Source of the DNA: Gudongella sp046224405
GTDB lineage: Bacteria > Bacillota > Clostridia > Tissierellales > Tissierellaceae
Direction of reading: 5' to 3'
Length of the DNA stretch: 64,000 nt
NCBI RefSeq assembly: GCF_046224405.1
Contig: NZ_JBJXRK010000010.1
Span: 1 to 64,000 of the forward strand
Shown here: positions 49,980-60,093 of the stretch, in pieces
Layout of the letters: every line of letters starts with the position of its first letter
How positions within the stretch are numbered: the first letter of the stretch is position 1
The notes under the pieces: generated by a model
What the model was told of the DNA's origin: nothing
Database searches by the model: none
What the model saw: the letters and a program-made list of their open reading frames with translations, nothing else
Translations under genes and position numbers: made by a program

Positions 49980-51101
49980 ATGGCTGAGAATAAAAAAATC
50001 TGGCTCGCTTCACCACATATGAGTGATGAAGGTTATGAAATGCAATATGTACAAGAAGCATTTGACACCAATTGGGTAGCACCACTTGGACCAAATGTTA
50101 ATGAGTTTGAGAAGGAGCTTGCAGCTAAAGTAGGCTCAAAGCACGCTGCGGCTATGACTTCAGGAACTGGAGCCATTCATCTAGCACTTAAAGCTGCTGG
50201 TGTTGGCGAAGGAGATGTCGTGTTCTGTCCAACTCTAACTTTTTCAGCTACAGCCAATCCAATCATCTATCAGAACGCTACTCCTGTATTTATCGACAGT
50301 GATTATGAAACATGGAATATGGATCCCAAAGCATTAGAGGCAGCCTTCGAAAAGTATGGCGATAAGGTGAAGGCTGTTTTAGTTGTGCATTTATATGGTC
50401 TTTCTGCGGATATGGATAAGATTATGGAGATTTGTAACAGGTATGAGGTAACTGTCATTGAAGATGCTGCTGAGTCTCTAGGGGCATATTATAAAGGAAA
50501 ACATACTGGAACCTTCGGTAAGTTTGGTGTGTTCTCATTTAACGGAAATAAGATCATCACTACTTCAGGTGGCGGTATGCTTGTTTCCGATGATGAAGAG
50601 AAAATCAAGAAAGTTAGATTCTGGTCTACTCAGTCGAGAGATGCAGCAAGGCACTACCAGCATAGCGAATTAGGGTTTAATTACCGTATGAGCAATGTCG
50701 TTGCTGGGATTGGTAGAGGCCAGTTAAAAGTTTTAGATCAAAGAGTGGAAAAGAAGAAGTATATCTTTGATTTTTATAAGAGAGAACTTGGTCAGTTCGA
50801 GGGCGTTGATTTCATGCCAATCAATGACTGGAATGAGCCGAACTACTGGTTAAGTGTGATGATCTTGAAAGGTTCAGTAAGACCCCTTGATGTCATGGAA
50901 GCATTAGAGAAAGAGAACATTGAGTCAAGACCTGTGTGGAAACCAATGCATATGCAGCCTTTCTTTGCTGAGTATGATTATGTTGGTTCAGATGTCAGTG
51001 AGAAGTTGTTTGAGAATGGTGTGTGCTTGCCATCTGATACGAAGATGACGGAAGAAGATCTTGAGAGAATTTGTTCAATTATAAAATCATTATGGAAATA
51101 G
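49980..51101 (+). CDS. DegT/DnrJ/EryC1 aminotransferase (PglE-like)
   Basis: A 373-residue PLP-dependent sugar aminotransferase. WVAPLGPNVNEFEKELA, EDAAESLGAYYKGKHTGTFG and FSFNGNKIITTSGGGM with the PLP Lys are typical. With the sugar transferase and the acetyltransferase directly downstream it matches the PglE-PglC-PglD set, which makes UDP-N,N'-diacetylbacillosamine and attaches it to the lipid carrier. The matching 4,6-dehydratase (PglF) is not in the window. First gene of the polysaccharide locus. Confidence 0.92.
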   Translation: MAENKKIWLASPHMSDEGYEMQYVQEAFDTNWVAPLGPNVNEFEKELAAKVGSKHAAAMTSGTGAIHLALKAAGVGEGDVVFCPTLTFSATANPIIYQNATPVFIDSDYETWNMDPKALEAAFEKYGDKVKAVLVVHLYGLSADMDKIMEICNRYEVTVIEDAAESLGAYYKGKHTGTFGKFGVFSFNGNKIITTSGGGMLVSDDEEKIKKVRFWSTQSRDAARHYQHSELGFNYRMSNVVAGIGRGQLKVLDQRVEKKKYIFDFYKRELGQFEGVDFMPINDWNEPNYWLSVMILKGSVRPLDVMEALEKENIESRPVWKPMHMQPFFAEYDYVGSDVSEKLFENGVCLPSDTKMTEEDLERICSIIKSLWK

Positions 51102-51111
51102 AGTGGTTAAT

Positions 51112-51771
51112 ATGACTGAGAGTAAAGTTAAAGATGAAGTAAGAGTTAGAAAAGGTATATATCGAAAATTTCTCAAAAGACCAATGGACTTCATTTTGTC
51201 TTTGATGGCAATTGTCGTTTTAAGTCCGGTACTAATAATTGTTGGAGTATTAGTGAGATTTAAGCTTGGCAGTCCGGTACTGTTTAAGCAGAAAAGACCA
51301 GGGATTTATGAGGGAATTTTTACTATGTATAAGTTCAGAACAATGACTGATGAGAAAGACGAGAATGGGGAGCTGCTTCCAGACAGTGTTAGGTTAACAA
51401 AGTTTGGTAGGATGCTGAGATCTACTTCTTTAGATGAGCTACCGGAACTGTTTAATATTCTTAAAGGTGATATGAGTATTGTTGGGCCTAGGCCTTTGCT
51501 CGTTCAATACTTGGAGCTATACAACAATCATCAGAAGAGAAGACACGAAGTGAGACCTGGCCTTTCAGGACATGCTCAAGTCAATGGCCGTAATGCTATC
51601 AGCTGGGAAGATAAGTTCAATCTTGATGTTGAATATGTTGATAATGTTAGTTTTATAGGCGATTGGAAGATTATCTTTCTCACTATAAAGAAGGTTTTTG
51701 TTAAAGAAGGCATTAGTTCAAATACATCGGTTACTATGGAGCCGTTTAGAGGAAGTAAGGTAGAGAATTAG
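51112..51771 (+). CDS. initiating sugar-phosphate transferase (PglC/WcaJ family)
   Basis: About 219 aa, one re-entrant membrane helix near the N-terminus (FILSLMAIVVLSPVLIIVGV) and the catalytic domain with KFRTMT, STSLDELPELFNILKGDMS and GPRPLL. It transfers a sugar-1-phosphate to undecaprenyl phosphate, starting the repeat unit. It is the short PglC-type form. It follows the aminotransferase by ten bases; ATG at 51112 is preferred over the GTG at 51103. Confidence 0.94.
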   Translation: MTESKVKDEVRVRKGIYRKFLKRPMDFILSLMAIVVLSPVLIIVGVLVRFKLGSPVLFKQKRPGIYEGIFTMYKFRTMTDEKDENGELLPDSVRLTKFGRMLRSTSLDELPELFNILKGDMSIVGPRPLLVQYLELYNNHQKRRHEVRPGLSGHAQVNGRNAISWEDKFNLDVEYVDNVSFIGDWKIIFLTIKKVFVKEGISSNTSVTMEPFRGSKVEN

Positions 51772-51854
51772 TATTTTGAGATTAATGCAATTATACATTT
51801 ATTACTTCAGAAAAGCGTAATCACATTATCATTTCAGAGAGGAATGTACTGTTC

Positions 51855-52478
51855 ATGAAAAACAAGTTGATTATTATTGGTGCCAGTGGACACGGAAAGG
51901 TTGTCGCTGACATCGCAATAAAAATGAATAAGTGGCAAAGTATCGCATTCCTCGATGATGACGAGTCTATTAAGACATCTATGGGGTTAGAAGTCATTGG
52001 TAAGACTGCTGATGCTTTTACATATAAAGATGAAGCTGATTTCTTTGTTGCTATTGGAAGCAATGCAACAAGGGAGAAGATTCAAGAGAAGTTGATAGTT
52101 GAAGGGTTAAATGTAGTTAGTTTGATTCATCCCAGTGCGATTATTGGTATGGATGTTGAGATTGGTATTGGCTCAGTTGTAATGGCTGGGGTTGTTATAA
52201 ATAGTTCTACTAGAATAGGCAAAGGATGTATTATCAATACGAGTTCTAGCTTGGATCATGACAATGTTATGGAAGATTATGTACATATTTCTCCTGGAAC
52301 TAGTTTAGCTGGAACGGTGAAAGTTGGCAAGGGAAGTTGGCTGGGGATAGGAAGTACTGTAAGCAATAACGTGAACATCTGCAGTGGTTGCAAAGTAGGT
52401 GCAGGTGCTGTGGTGGTTAAGGATATTACTGAACCAGGGACATATGTAGGGGTTCCGGTTAGGAGAGTTGATAGATGA
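51855..52478 (+). CDS. NeuD/PglD-family sugar O/N-acetyltransferase
   Basis: A 207-residue protein with an N-terminal nucleotide-sugar-binding fold (IIGASGHGKVVADIA) and a C-terminal left-handed beta helix of hexapeptide repeats (SSSLDHDNVMEDYVHISPG, then GSWLGIGSTVSNNVNICSG). It acetylates the amino sugar made by the preceding aminotransferase. The stop overlaps the next start (ATGA). Confidence 0.93.
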   Translation: MKNKLIIIGASGHGKVVADIAIKMNKWQSIAFLDDDESIKTSMGLEVIGKTADAFTYKDEADFFVAIGSNATREKIQEKLIVEGLNVVSLIHPSAIIGMDVEIGIGSVVMAGVVINSSTRIGKGCIINTSSSLDHDNVMEDYVHISPGTSLAGTVKVGKGSWLGIGSTVSNNVNICSGCKVGAGAVVVKDITEPGTYVGVPVRRVDR

Positions 52479-53722
52479 GACAAAATATCTGGATTTGGAA
52501 TCATTATGCGACAAATATGTTTTTTGATCAGGCCGGTAGGCATTATTGGTTTGCAGAGAATCTTATAAAAGAAGGATACAAGCCTACAATCTTTTGTGCC
52601 TCTACTAACCACTTCTCAGATAATCATATTGATACTAAAGGGCAAAAGTTTTCTACAGACTCTGTTAATGACATTCCATTTGTTTTTGTTAATACACCTG
52701 AGTATAGAGGGAATGGGAAAAAACGAGTGTTGAATATGATTTCGTTCTATAGAGGCCTTTTTAAAACTGCGAGGATGTATGCTGAGTTAAATGGGAAGCC
52801 TGATGTGATTGTAGCTTCAAGTGTACACCCACTTACATTAGTTGCAGGCATTAAAATCGCTAAGAAGTTTCACATCCCTTGTATTTGTGAGGTCAGAGAT
52901 CTGTGGCCTGAGAGTATAGTAGCTTATGGTTCATTAAAGAGAAATAGTTTGATCGCTAAGTTATTATATCAAGGTGAAAAATGGATTTATAAAAAGGCAA
53001 ATTCAGTAATCATGACTTGGGAAGGTGGGAGTCAATATATTATAAATCAAGGTTGGGAAGAACAGATTGATTTAAGTAAAGTTAAACACATAAGTAATGG
53101 AGTGATAATCGATTCTTTTGATAGGAATTCCAAAGAAAACCAGATTGAAGATGATGATTTGAATGACAAAAATTATAAGAATTTAGTATATGCTGGCTCG
53201 ATTAGGAAGGTGAATAATTTAGGGCTTTTATTAAACGCAGCAAAATTAGTTCAAGAGAAAAATCAACAGATTAGATTCTTAATTTATGGATCCGGCGATG
53301 AAAAAGAAATGCTCGAGAATAGATGCAAAGAGGAGCACATAAACAATGTAGTTTTTAAAGGTAGGGTCGAGAAGAAGATGATTCCGTCAGTTTTAAAAAG
53401 ATCTTATGCAAATATCTTGCACAACTCGAGCACTTCACTCGATAAATACGGACAAAGCCAGAATAAATTCTTTGAATATTTGGCAGCTGGTAGGTGTGTA
53501 ATACAAACTTATACAACTGGTTATAGTGTTCTTGAAAAATACAACTGTGGAATTAGTGCTGATAAGCAAAAGCCTGAAGAGATTGCAGAAATTATACTCG
53601 AAGTATGTAAAGATAATGAAGAAGCTGAACAAATGGGTCAGAATGCAAGAAGAGCAGCATGCGAATTTGACTTCACACATTTGACGAGTAAACTTATAGA
53701 AGTTATTGAAAATGTAGAATAA
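52475..53722 (+). CDS. glycosyltransferase family 4 protein (WbuB-like)
   Basis: A 415-residue GT-B enzyme. N-terminal pattern NHYATNMFFDQAGRHYWFAENL and the later LVYAGSIRKVNNLGLLLNAA with NKFFEYLAAGRC are typical of WbuB-like transferases of O-antigen and capsule loci. It adds one of the early sugars to the lipid-linked unit. Coupled to the acetyltransferase by a 4-bp overlap. Sugar and linkage unknown. Confidence 0.92.
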   Translation: MRQNIWIWNHYATNMFFDQAGRHYWFAENLIKEGYKPTIFCASTNHFSDNHIDTKGQKFSTDSVNDIPFVFVNTPEYRGNGKKRVLNMISFYRGLFKTARMYAELNGKPDVIVASSVHPLTLVAGIKIAKKFHIPCICEVRDLWPESIVAYGSLKRNSLIAKLLYQGEKWIYKKANSVIMTWEGGSQYIINQGWEEQIDLSKVKHISNGVIIDSFDRNSKENQIEDDDLNDKNYKNLVYAGSIRKVNNLGLLLNAAKLVQEKNQQIRFLIYGSGDEKEMLENRCKEEHINNVVFKGRVEKKMIPSVLKRSYANILHNSSTSLDKYGQSQNKFFEYLAAGRCVIQTYTTGYSVLEKYNCGISADKQKPEEIAEIILEVCKDNEEAEQMGQNARRAACEFDFTHLTSKLIEVIENVE

Positions 53723-53737
53723 GGAGCGTACATCATT

Positions 53738-55057
53738 ATGAAATTGTATGACAAAATTGTAGAGAAAAAAGAAAAAATCTCGGTTGTTGGTCTTGGCTAT
53801 GTTGGTATGCCTATAGCAGTAGCATTTTCTAAAAAAGTTGATGTTATAGGTTTTGATCTTAATAAAAAGAAAATCGATTTATATAGAGCGGGAATTGACC
53901 CAACAAATGAAGTTGGTAATGACGAAATCAAGAAGACAACTGTTGAGTTCACAGCTGATGAAAGTAAGCTTAAAGAGGCAAAATTCCATATTGTTGCCGT
54001 ACCAACCCCTATTAATTCAGATAAGACACCAGATCTTTCACCAGTAGAAGGAGCTAGTAGAATTGTTGGTCGGAATTTGACAAAAGGTTCAATTGTTGTT
54101 TATGAGTCAACTGTTTACCCTGGGGTAACTGAAGATATTTGTATTCCAATATTAGAAGAAGAGTCAGGACTAAAATGTGGGGTTGATTTTAAAATTGGAT
54201 ACTCACCAGAAAGAATTAATCCAGGAGATAAAGTACATAGGCTTGAGAATATCATAAAGATAGTTTCGGGTATGGATGAAGAAAGCCTGGATGAAATAGC
54301 TAAAGTTTATGAATTAGTTATTGAAGTTGGAGTCCACAAGGCAGGCTCTATTAAAGTTGCTGAAGCTGCTAAAGTAGTAGAAAATAGCCAGCGTGATATT
54401 AACATTGCTTTCATGAATGAGTTGGCAATGGTGTTTGATAGAATGGGAATAGATACTAAAGAAGTTGTTGAGGCAATGAACACAAAGTGGAATGCGCTTG
54501 GGTTCACTCCAGGTCTTGTTGGTGGCCATTGTATAGGTGTAGACCCTTATTACTTTGTATATGAAGCAGAAAAGTTAGGTTATCACAGTCAAATAATTTT
54601 ATCAGGACGAAAAATTAATGATGGTATGGGTAAGTTTGTGGCAGATGCAATAATTAAGAAACTTATCTTAGCGAATAAAGTAGTAAGACAAGCTAAAGTT
54701 GTTATTCTAGGTTTAACATTCAAAGAAAATACACCTGATACTAGAAATTCAAAAGTTATAGACATTATAGATAGTCTTAGAGAATATGAAATAGAACCGA
54801 TTATAGTAGATCCAGAGGCTGATGTAGCTGAAGCAAAACATGAATATGGTGTTGACTTGGTGGATATCAAGGAAATAAATGATGCTGATTGCTTAGTATT
54901 AGCAGTAGCTCATGACATCTTTAAACAAATGAGATGGGAAGATATTGATAATCTATATGGAGATTTTGAAAGTCATGAGAAGGTCCTTATTGATGTAAAA
55001 AGTATTTTAGATAAAAAAGAAATCGAGGAAAAAGGATATAGTTATTGGAGATTGTAG
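53738..55057 (+). CDS. nucleotide-sugar dehydrogenase (WbpO/TviB-like)
   Basis: A 439-residue UDP-sugar 6-dehydrogenase. NAD motif VVGLGYVGMPIAVAFSKKV, substrate loop SPERINPGDK, and catalytic Cys in GGHCIGVDPYYF are clear. It oxidises a UDP-HexNAc (UDP-GalNAc or UDP-GlcNAc type) to the uronic acid, giving the polymer a charged sugar. It differs from the shorter UDP-glucose-type dehydrogenase at 61690. Confidence 0.93.
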   Translation: MKLYDKIVEKKEKISVVGLGYVGMPIAVAFSKKVDVIGFDLNKKKIDLYRAGIDPTNEVGNDEIKKTTVEFTADESKLKEAKFHIVAVPTPINSDKTPDLSPVEGASRIVGRNLTKGSIVVYESTVYPGVTEDICIPILEEESGLKCGVDFKIGYSPERINPGDKVHRLENIIKIVSGMDEESLDEIAKVYELVIEVGVHKAGSIKVAEAAKVVENSQRDINIAFMNELAMVFDRMGIDTKEVVEAMNTKWNALGFTPGLVGGHCIGVDPYYFVYEAEKLGYHSQIILSGRKINDGMGKFVADAIIKKLILANKVVRQAKVVILGLTFKENTPDTRNSKVIDIIDSLREYEIEPIIVDPEADVAEAKHEYGVDLVDIKEINDADCLVLAVAHDIFKQMRWEDIDNLYGDFESHEKVLIDVKSILDKKEIEEKGYSYWRL

Positions 55058-55089
55058 ATTTAAATGTTTAAAGGAAGGTGAAGATTACT

Positions 55090-56442
55090 GTGAGAGACTT
55101 GATATTTAAAATATATTTGAATTCACCTTTTATATTGAAAAGATTGTTTGCAAATATTGAAGGTATCAGAAGAGACTTTTACCGAAAAGGCAAAAAGAAG
55201 AATGTTTCAGACGAAAATCATTTCCGTAATCTATTTAGTTATGAATCTAACTTTGATTTAAAGAGGATTCAAAGATTATTTAATGATGCCAGTAAAAACG
55301 TTGAGTATTATAGTTTTTTAAAAGACTTAAAAGTTAGTACTCAAGATGACTTTAAAGAAGTTCCTGTATTGACTAAAGATGAAATAAGGGGAAATAAGGA
55401 CTCCTTAATTTCTAAGAAAACACATAACAAGCGAGAGTTATGGAATGGGTCTTCTAGCGGTTCTACCGGAACACCTCTGAAGTACTATCGTGATCGAAAT
55501 AGTGTTCTAGCTAGTCAGTTAAATAATACTGAATATTATAGATATTGCGGATGTGATATCAATAGCAAAAAAGTCCGTATTTCTGGAGTTAAGATAACTA
55601 GTTTTAATAGAGAAAAACCACCATTTTGGATATATATTGATAAATATAAACAGTTGCAGTGCAGTACTTATCACATATCTAAAAATTCATATAGAGAGTT
55701 CCTAAAACAGTTTGAAAGAGTTGGTGCAACATATGGAACTGGTTTTCCTTCAGGGTGGTACGCCCTGGCAGAGCTAATGGACTTAGATAACAAAACTTTT
55801 GAGAAATTTGATGCTATTATAACTGATAGTGAAGGTATTAACGATAAGCAACGGAAAACTATTGAAAAAGTTTTTAAATGTCCCGTTTACTCAACATATG
55901 GGTTAGGTGAGGTTGGAATGTTTGCAGTAGAATGTGAATTTGGCAATTACCATATTATTCCTACCCATTATGTAGAAGTACTCAAAAGTAATGGTGATAT
56001 TGCACCTGATGGTGAAATAGGAGAGATTGTTGTCACAGATTATAATAGCAGTAAATTTCCATATATCCGTTATGCAACTGGTGACTTGGGGATTCTTAAA
56101 AATAATAACTCTTGCAAATGCAATATGAAGACACCTTATTTGACAGAGATTATTGGTAGAGTTGAGGATTATGTTTTAACAAAGGATGGAAGGAAAATAA
56201 CCAGGCTTACTCAAATTGTCAAACCTGCAATTGGTATAAAAGCAAGTCAAATAATTCAAAATTCGAAAGACAATATATTGATCAAGGTTGTTCCTGCTGA
56301 AAATTTTGATCCTCAATCAATGGAGTTGGTACTAAATAATGCTAAAGAATTTGTGGGAGATATGAATATTACGTGGGATAAAGTGGAGTCTTTAGAAAAA
56401 ATGCCAAGCGGAAAAGTAAAATTTGTAATACGAAAAATATAA
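55090..56442 (+). CDS. CapK/PaaK-like adenylate-forming protein
   Basis: About 450 aa of the phenylacetate-CoA ligase-like superfamily. ATP-binding loop SSSGSTGTPLKYY, then YSTYGLGEVGMFAVE and RYATGDLG. CapK-type members occur in capsule loci of many bacteria, where they are thought to activate or attach a non-sugar group, but their reaction is not established. The frame opens at a GTG at 55078 that overlaps the ribosome site; the GTG at 55090 has better spacing. Confidence 0.88.
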   Translation: MRDLIFKIYLNSPFILKRLFANIEGIRRDFYRKGKKKNVSDENHFRNLFSYESNFDLKRIQRLFNDASKNVEYYSFLKDLKVSTQDDFKEVPVLTKDEIRGNKDSLISKKTHNKRELWNGSSSGSTGTPLKYYRDRNSVLASQLNNTEYYRYCGCDINSKKVRISGVKITSFNREKPPFWIYIDKYKQLQCSTYHISKNSYREFLKQFERVGATYGTGFPSGWYALAELMDLDNKTFEKFDAIITDSEGINDKQRKTIEKVFKCPVYSTYGLGEVGMFAVECEFGNYHIIPTHYVEVLKSNGDIAPDGEIGEIVVTDYNSSKFPYIRYATGDLGILKNNNSCKCNMKTPYLTEIIGRVEDYVLTKDGRKITRLTQIVKPAIGIKASQIIQNSKDNILIKVVPAENFDPQSMELVLNNAKEFVGDMNITWDKVESLEKMPSGKVKFVIRKI

Positions 56443-56498
56443 AGCATTATATTTTTAGAAAGATTAATCGATATTCAAGATTAGAATGAGGGATAATA

Positions 56499-57767
56499 AT
56501 GAGCAAAAAAAAGAAATGCGAAATGGTTTATGAAGAGAGTAAAGATGTTTTTTTTGCGAAAATGTCATTGATACTATTGTTAATAAACCCATTTCAATAT
56601 TTCATTGGGTTATTAGGTATTAGGTATATTGAAGTAATATCAAGCAGTGCACTAATTATATTAATGTTAATTAAAAATCGTAAATATCTTAATAATTTTT
56701 CAATAGATTCAGTATCCTTATATCTATTCTTTTCATTAGCAGTCATGATTAGCGGATTCAGCTATCAAGATTATCTTATTAATTGGATAGGAATTATATA
56801 CTTCTTGCTATTTTCAACTTTACCTTGGTACGTTCTTGGCAGAAAGACAATAAATTACAAAAGCACCATCAGTTACTTAACAAGTCACAATTTTGTAATA
56901 TTTCTTTTTGTGGGATTAATGTATTTGCATAAATCATTTTTAGGTATAGTAAAAGTTGGTGACATGGGACTATCATACGCAGCTTTACCTATAGCAATCT
57001 TATCAACGTATGCTCTGTTCTCAGGCAAAAAGAAAATGCAATTAATATATTTGTTTTTCAGTTTATTTATAATTGTTACTGTAGGTTCCCGAGGACCATT
57101 ATTAGCATATTTAGCATATGTTATTATTTATATGCTTATCAACTTTAAAAAGCATTATATTTTAGTAACTATAGTTACCGTATTAGGAAGTGTTTTTTAT
57201 TTTAATTTTTATAAAGCTATTTCTTATATAGTAAATTTTCTAGCAAAAAAAGATATTTATAGTAGAACTTTGTATAAAATATTAGATGGCACAATTACTA
57301 GTGGGACTGGAAGGGATAGTCTATTCGAAGAATCTATCTATCTAATTAGAAATAATCCATTCACTGGAGTGGGTATTGGGGTCGAGAGAATACACATTTT
57401 TGAAAATGTCTACTCTGCGATGGGGAGAAGTCAAATGCTTTCATCATCATATCCTCATAATTTATTCATTGAGTTAATTGTTCAATTTGGCGTTGTGATT
57501 GGGTTGTTAATTAGCGCAATAATATTAGTTATAACAATAAAAGCTATCTTCACTGGAGATTCATATAGTAAAAACTTTGCTCTTATTTTTTTTGGTATTG
57601 GATTTATGCAATTAATGGTATCTTCAAGTTATTTATTAAGTCCCTATTTTTTCTATTTTATTGGAATTGCATGGACTATAGCGGCCAAAAGAAGCAAGAG
57701 AAAATATTGTGTTACACAAGAGAAAAGGAGACAAATTCATGAAAATTGCAATAATACCAACGGGTAA
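56499..57767 (+). CDS. O-antigen polymerase/ligase-like membrane protein (Wzy)
   Basis: A 422-residue protein with about 10-12 predicted helices and a large extracellular loop near residues 240-320 (GTGRDSLFEESIYLI, NPFTGVGIGVERI, SYPHNLFIELIVQFG). This pattern, with the PHN motif, is that of the Wzy/WaaL family. It would polymerise the lipid-linked repeat units. Very AT-rich, as often for capsule genes. Its end overlaps the next gene by 29 bp. Confidence 0.88.
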   Translation: MSKKKKCEMVYEESKDVFFAKMSLILLLINPFQYFIGLLGIRYIEVISSSALIILMLIKNRKYLNNFSIDSVSLYLFFSLAVMISGFSYQDYLINWIGIIYFLLFSTLPWYVLGRKTINYKSTISYLTSHNFVIFLFVGLMYLHKSFLGIVKVGDMGLSYAALPIAILSTYALFSGKKKMQLIYLFFSLFIIVTVGSRGPLLAYLAYVIIYMLINFKKHYILVTIVTVLGSVFYFNFYKAISYIVNFLAKKDIYSRTLYKILDGTITSGTGRDSLFEESIYLIRNNPFTGVGIGVERIHIFENVYSAMGRSQMLSSSYPHNLFIELIVQFGVVIGLLISAIILVITIKAIFTGDSYSKNFALIFFGIGFMQLMVSSSYLLSPYFFYFIGIAWTIAAKRSKRKYCVTQEKRRQIHENCNNTNG

Positions 57768-58932
57768 ACTACCAATTCCTGCAGTAATGGGTGGTGCCGT
57801 AGAGACCGGAATACAACAGTTAATTGAACAAAATGAAATTCATGAACTATTAGATATTACTGTTTTTAGTATAAATAATAATGAGGCTAGGGAAGAATCG
57901 AAAAAATACAATAATACTAGATTTGTTTTTTTAAACAATCCTAAAATAGCTTCAAATATAATAAGGATAATAAATAAAATTTTTAGAACATTAGGTGTTA
58001 AATTTGTTTTGAATCATAATTACTTTTTTAATCGAGGGATTGTAAAGTTTTTGAAAAATCATAAGTTTGATCATATATTATTAAAAAATGCGATCAGTTC
58101 CACATTACAGATTTCAAAGGTTGCAGGAGATAATTTAATCCTCCAACTACATAATGATTTTTTAAATTCTGAAGTATACAAGGCTGAAACTATATACAAT
58201 AAATGCAATAAGATATTCGTTAATAGTAATTACATTAAAGATAGAGTGCTAACAATAAAAAATAGCGATGCCAGTAAAATCTTTGTTAATAAAAATTGTA
58301 CAGACCCAACGGTATTTAACAGAGAATTGTATTTAGATTATGTCCAAGAATTTAAAAACAAATACAATATTAAGAATAACGAAGTAGTGATTCTTTTCAC
58401 TGGAAGGATTATACCCGAAAAAGGAATTGCTGAACTGATACAAGCAGTAAAAAAATCATCCAATAAATACAAAATAAAATTACTTATTGTTGGTAGCAAG
58501 TGGTTTAGCAATAATAAGAAAAGCTCCTTCGAAAAGTATCTAGAATCAATATGCACAAGTATCGAAGATCAAATAATATTTACAGGTTATGTACCTTATC
58601 AAGAATTACCAAAAATTCATGCGATATCAGATATAGCTGTAGTGCCGTCTATATGGGAAGAGCCTGCAGGACGAGTTGTTATAGAAGCTGAAGCTTCAGG
58701 TATACCTGTTATAGTAACTGACGCAGGAGGTATTTCTGATTATATTAATCCCAAAAGCTCAATTGTTGTGAATAGAGATGATAAGTTTGTTGACAATTTG
58801 AGTGAAGCAATAAACAAATTAATTGAAGATAAGGCATTAAGAACGCAAATGGGGATGGATGGAAGAAAATTCGCATGTGATTTTAGCCCGGAACATTATT
58901 ACAATGAGTTAATTGAGTTACTTAAATACTAA
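57739..58932 (+). CDS. glycosyltransferase family 4 protein
   Basis: About 397 aa. Nucleotide-sugar site: TGRIIPEKGIAELIQAV, then SIWEEPAGRVVIEAEASGIP with the conserved E-x7-E. N-terminus IAIIPTGKLPIPAVMGGAVE. AAAGGAG fixes the ATG at 57739 inside the end of the Wzy gene. Acceptor and donor sugars unknown. Confidence 0.91.
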   Translation: MKIAIIPTGKLPIPAVMGGAVETGIQQLIEQNEIHELLDITVFSINNNEAREESKKYNNTRFVFLNNPKIASNIIRIINKIFRTLGVKFVLNHNYFFNRGIVKFLKNHKFDHILLKNAISSTLQISKVAGDNLILQLHNDFLNSEVYKAETIYNKCNKIFVNSNYIKDRVLTIKNSDASKIFVNKNCTDPTVFNRELYLDYVQEFKNKYNIKNNEVVILFTGRIIPEKGIAELIQAVKKSSNKYKIKLLIVGSKWFSNNKKSSFEKYLESICTSIEDQIIFTGYVPYQELPKIHAISDIAVVPSIWEEPAGRVVIEAEASGIPVIVTDAGGISDYINPKSSIVVNRDDKFVDNLSEAINKLIEDKALRTQMGMDGRKFACDFSPEHYYNELIELLKY

Positions 58933-58959
58933 ATAAAGTCTATCCTGTGGAGGATTCAA

Positions 58960-60051
58960 ATGGTAAATAAAACTTCTGAAAACAATAAACGAAAAGTATT
59001 AGTCATTGGTCCAGGAATTGATGCTATAGGCGGTATTCCTGAATACATAAGAGGACTTGTAAAGTCCAAATTAATTGAAAAGTACGATTTTATAATATTT
59101 GATACGTTAAAAATCAAGAAAAGAAAAGGTTACGTTAAAAAGAGTAGAATCTCAATTCAAGAGGTAGTCAATAGTTATAGAGTTGTAAGGAACTATTTAA
59201 AACTTCTTGATAAAAACCCCCATTCTATAGTGCATATCCATTCAAGCTCATATTGGGGATACTATGAGAAGCTTCTAATGGCTCAACTAGCAAAATGGAA
59301 AAATCAAAAAGTTGTTTTGCACATACATGGAGGAAGCTTTGTCCAGTTTTTCAATAAGTTAAGACTAAAGAAATTTTTCTTGAACGTTATGTCAAAATTC
59401 AATTCTGTTATCGTGCTCACCGAAGAAATGAAAAAAACAATTGATATTCCTAATGTTAGTATAGTACCCAATGCTGTCGATATTCCTGAAATAAGTTTTG
59501 AATATAATAGAAAAAAGATAGTTACATTTTTAAGTGTTTCAGTATTAGAAGAGCGAAAAAGAGTAGGGTTGATGCTCGAAGCGGCTAAGATTCTAAAAGA
59601 AAGAGGTAAGCATTTCAAATTAATGATTGCCGGTGATGGTCCGGAAAAAGACAATATAGTTGAATATATATCAGAGAATAGTCTGGATGATGTTGTTGAA
59701 TTTCTTGGAGTTGTAAAAGGAGAAGAAAAAGACAAAGCTTTTAGAAATTCGGATGTTTTTATTTTGGCGTCAGCTAGTGATAGTTTTGGGATTGTTGTAA
59801 TTGAAGCAATGAGTTACGGAAAAGGAATTATTACAACACCAGTGGGCATATCACCTCAGATTGTAAAAAATAATACTAATGGTTTACTTATTGAAATTGA
59901 CAATCTTGATAGCCTGGTGAATGCTATGGATAAGTATATATCCAGTAATTTATACAACTCAAATATGATAGAAGAAAACTATAGGATAATAAAAGATTTA
60001 TATTCTTGGGATTCAATAGTTGAAGAATTGGATTTATTATATAAAGGATAG
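58960..60051 (+). CDS. glycosyltransferase family 4 protein
   Basis: A 363-residue GT-B enzyme. Acceptor side: VLVIGPGIDAIGGIPEYIRG and HIHSSSYWGYYEKL; donor side: RVGLMLEAAKILKERG, IAGDGPEKDNI and ASASDSFGIVVIEAMSYGK with E-x7-E. Like its neighbours it is AT-rich and closely spaced, thus part of the same operon. Specificity unknown. Confidence 0.92.
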   Translation: MVNKTSENNKRKVLVIGPGIDAIGGIPEYIRGLVKSKLIEKYDFIIFDTLKIKKRKGYVKKSRISIQEVVNSYRVVRNYLKLLDKNPHSIVHIHSSSYWGYYEKLLMAQLAKWKNQKVVLHIHGGSFVQFFNKLRLKKFFLNVMSKFNSVIVLTEEMKKTIDIPNVSIVPNAVDIPEISFEYNRKKIVTFLSVSVLEERKRVGLMLEAAKILKERGKHFKLMIAGDGPEKDNIVEYISENSLDDVVEFLGVVKGEEKDKAFRNSDVFILASASDSFGIVVIEAMSYGKGIITTPVGISPQIVKNNTNGLLIEIDNLDSLVNAMDKYISSNLYNSNMIEENYRIIKDLYSWDSIVEELDLLYKG

Positions 60052-60093
60052 AAAATATCATAATAAATCTACACAGTGGTTGGAGGGGGAAAA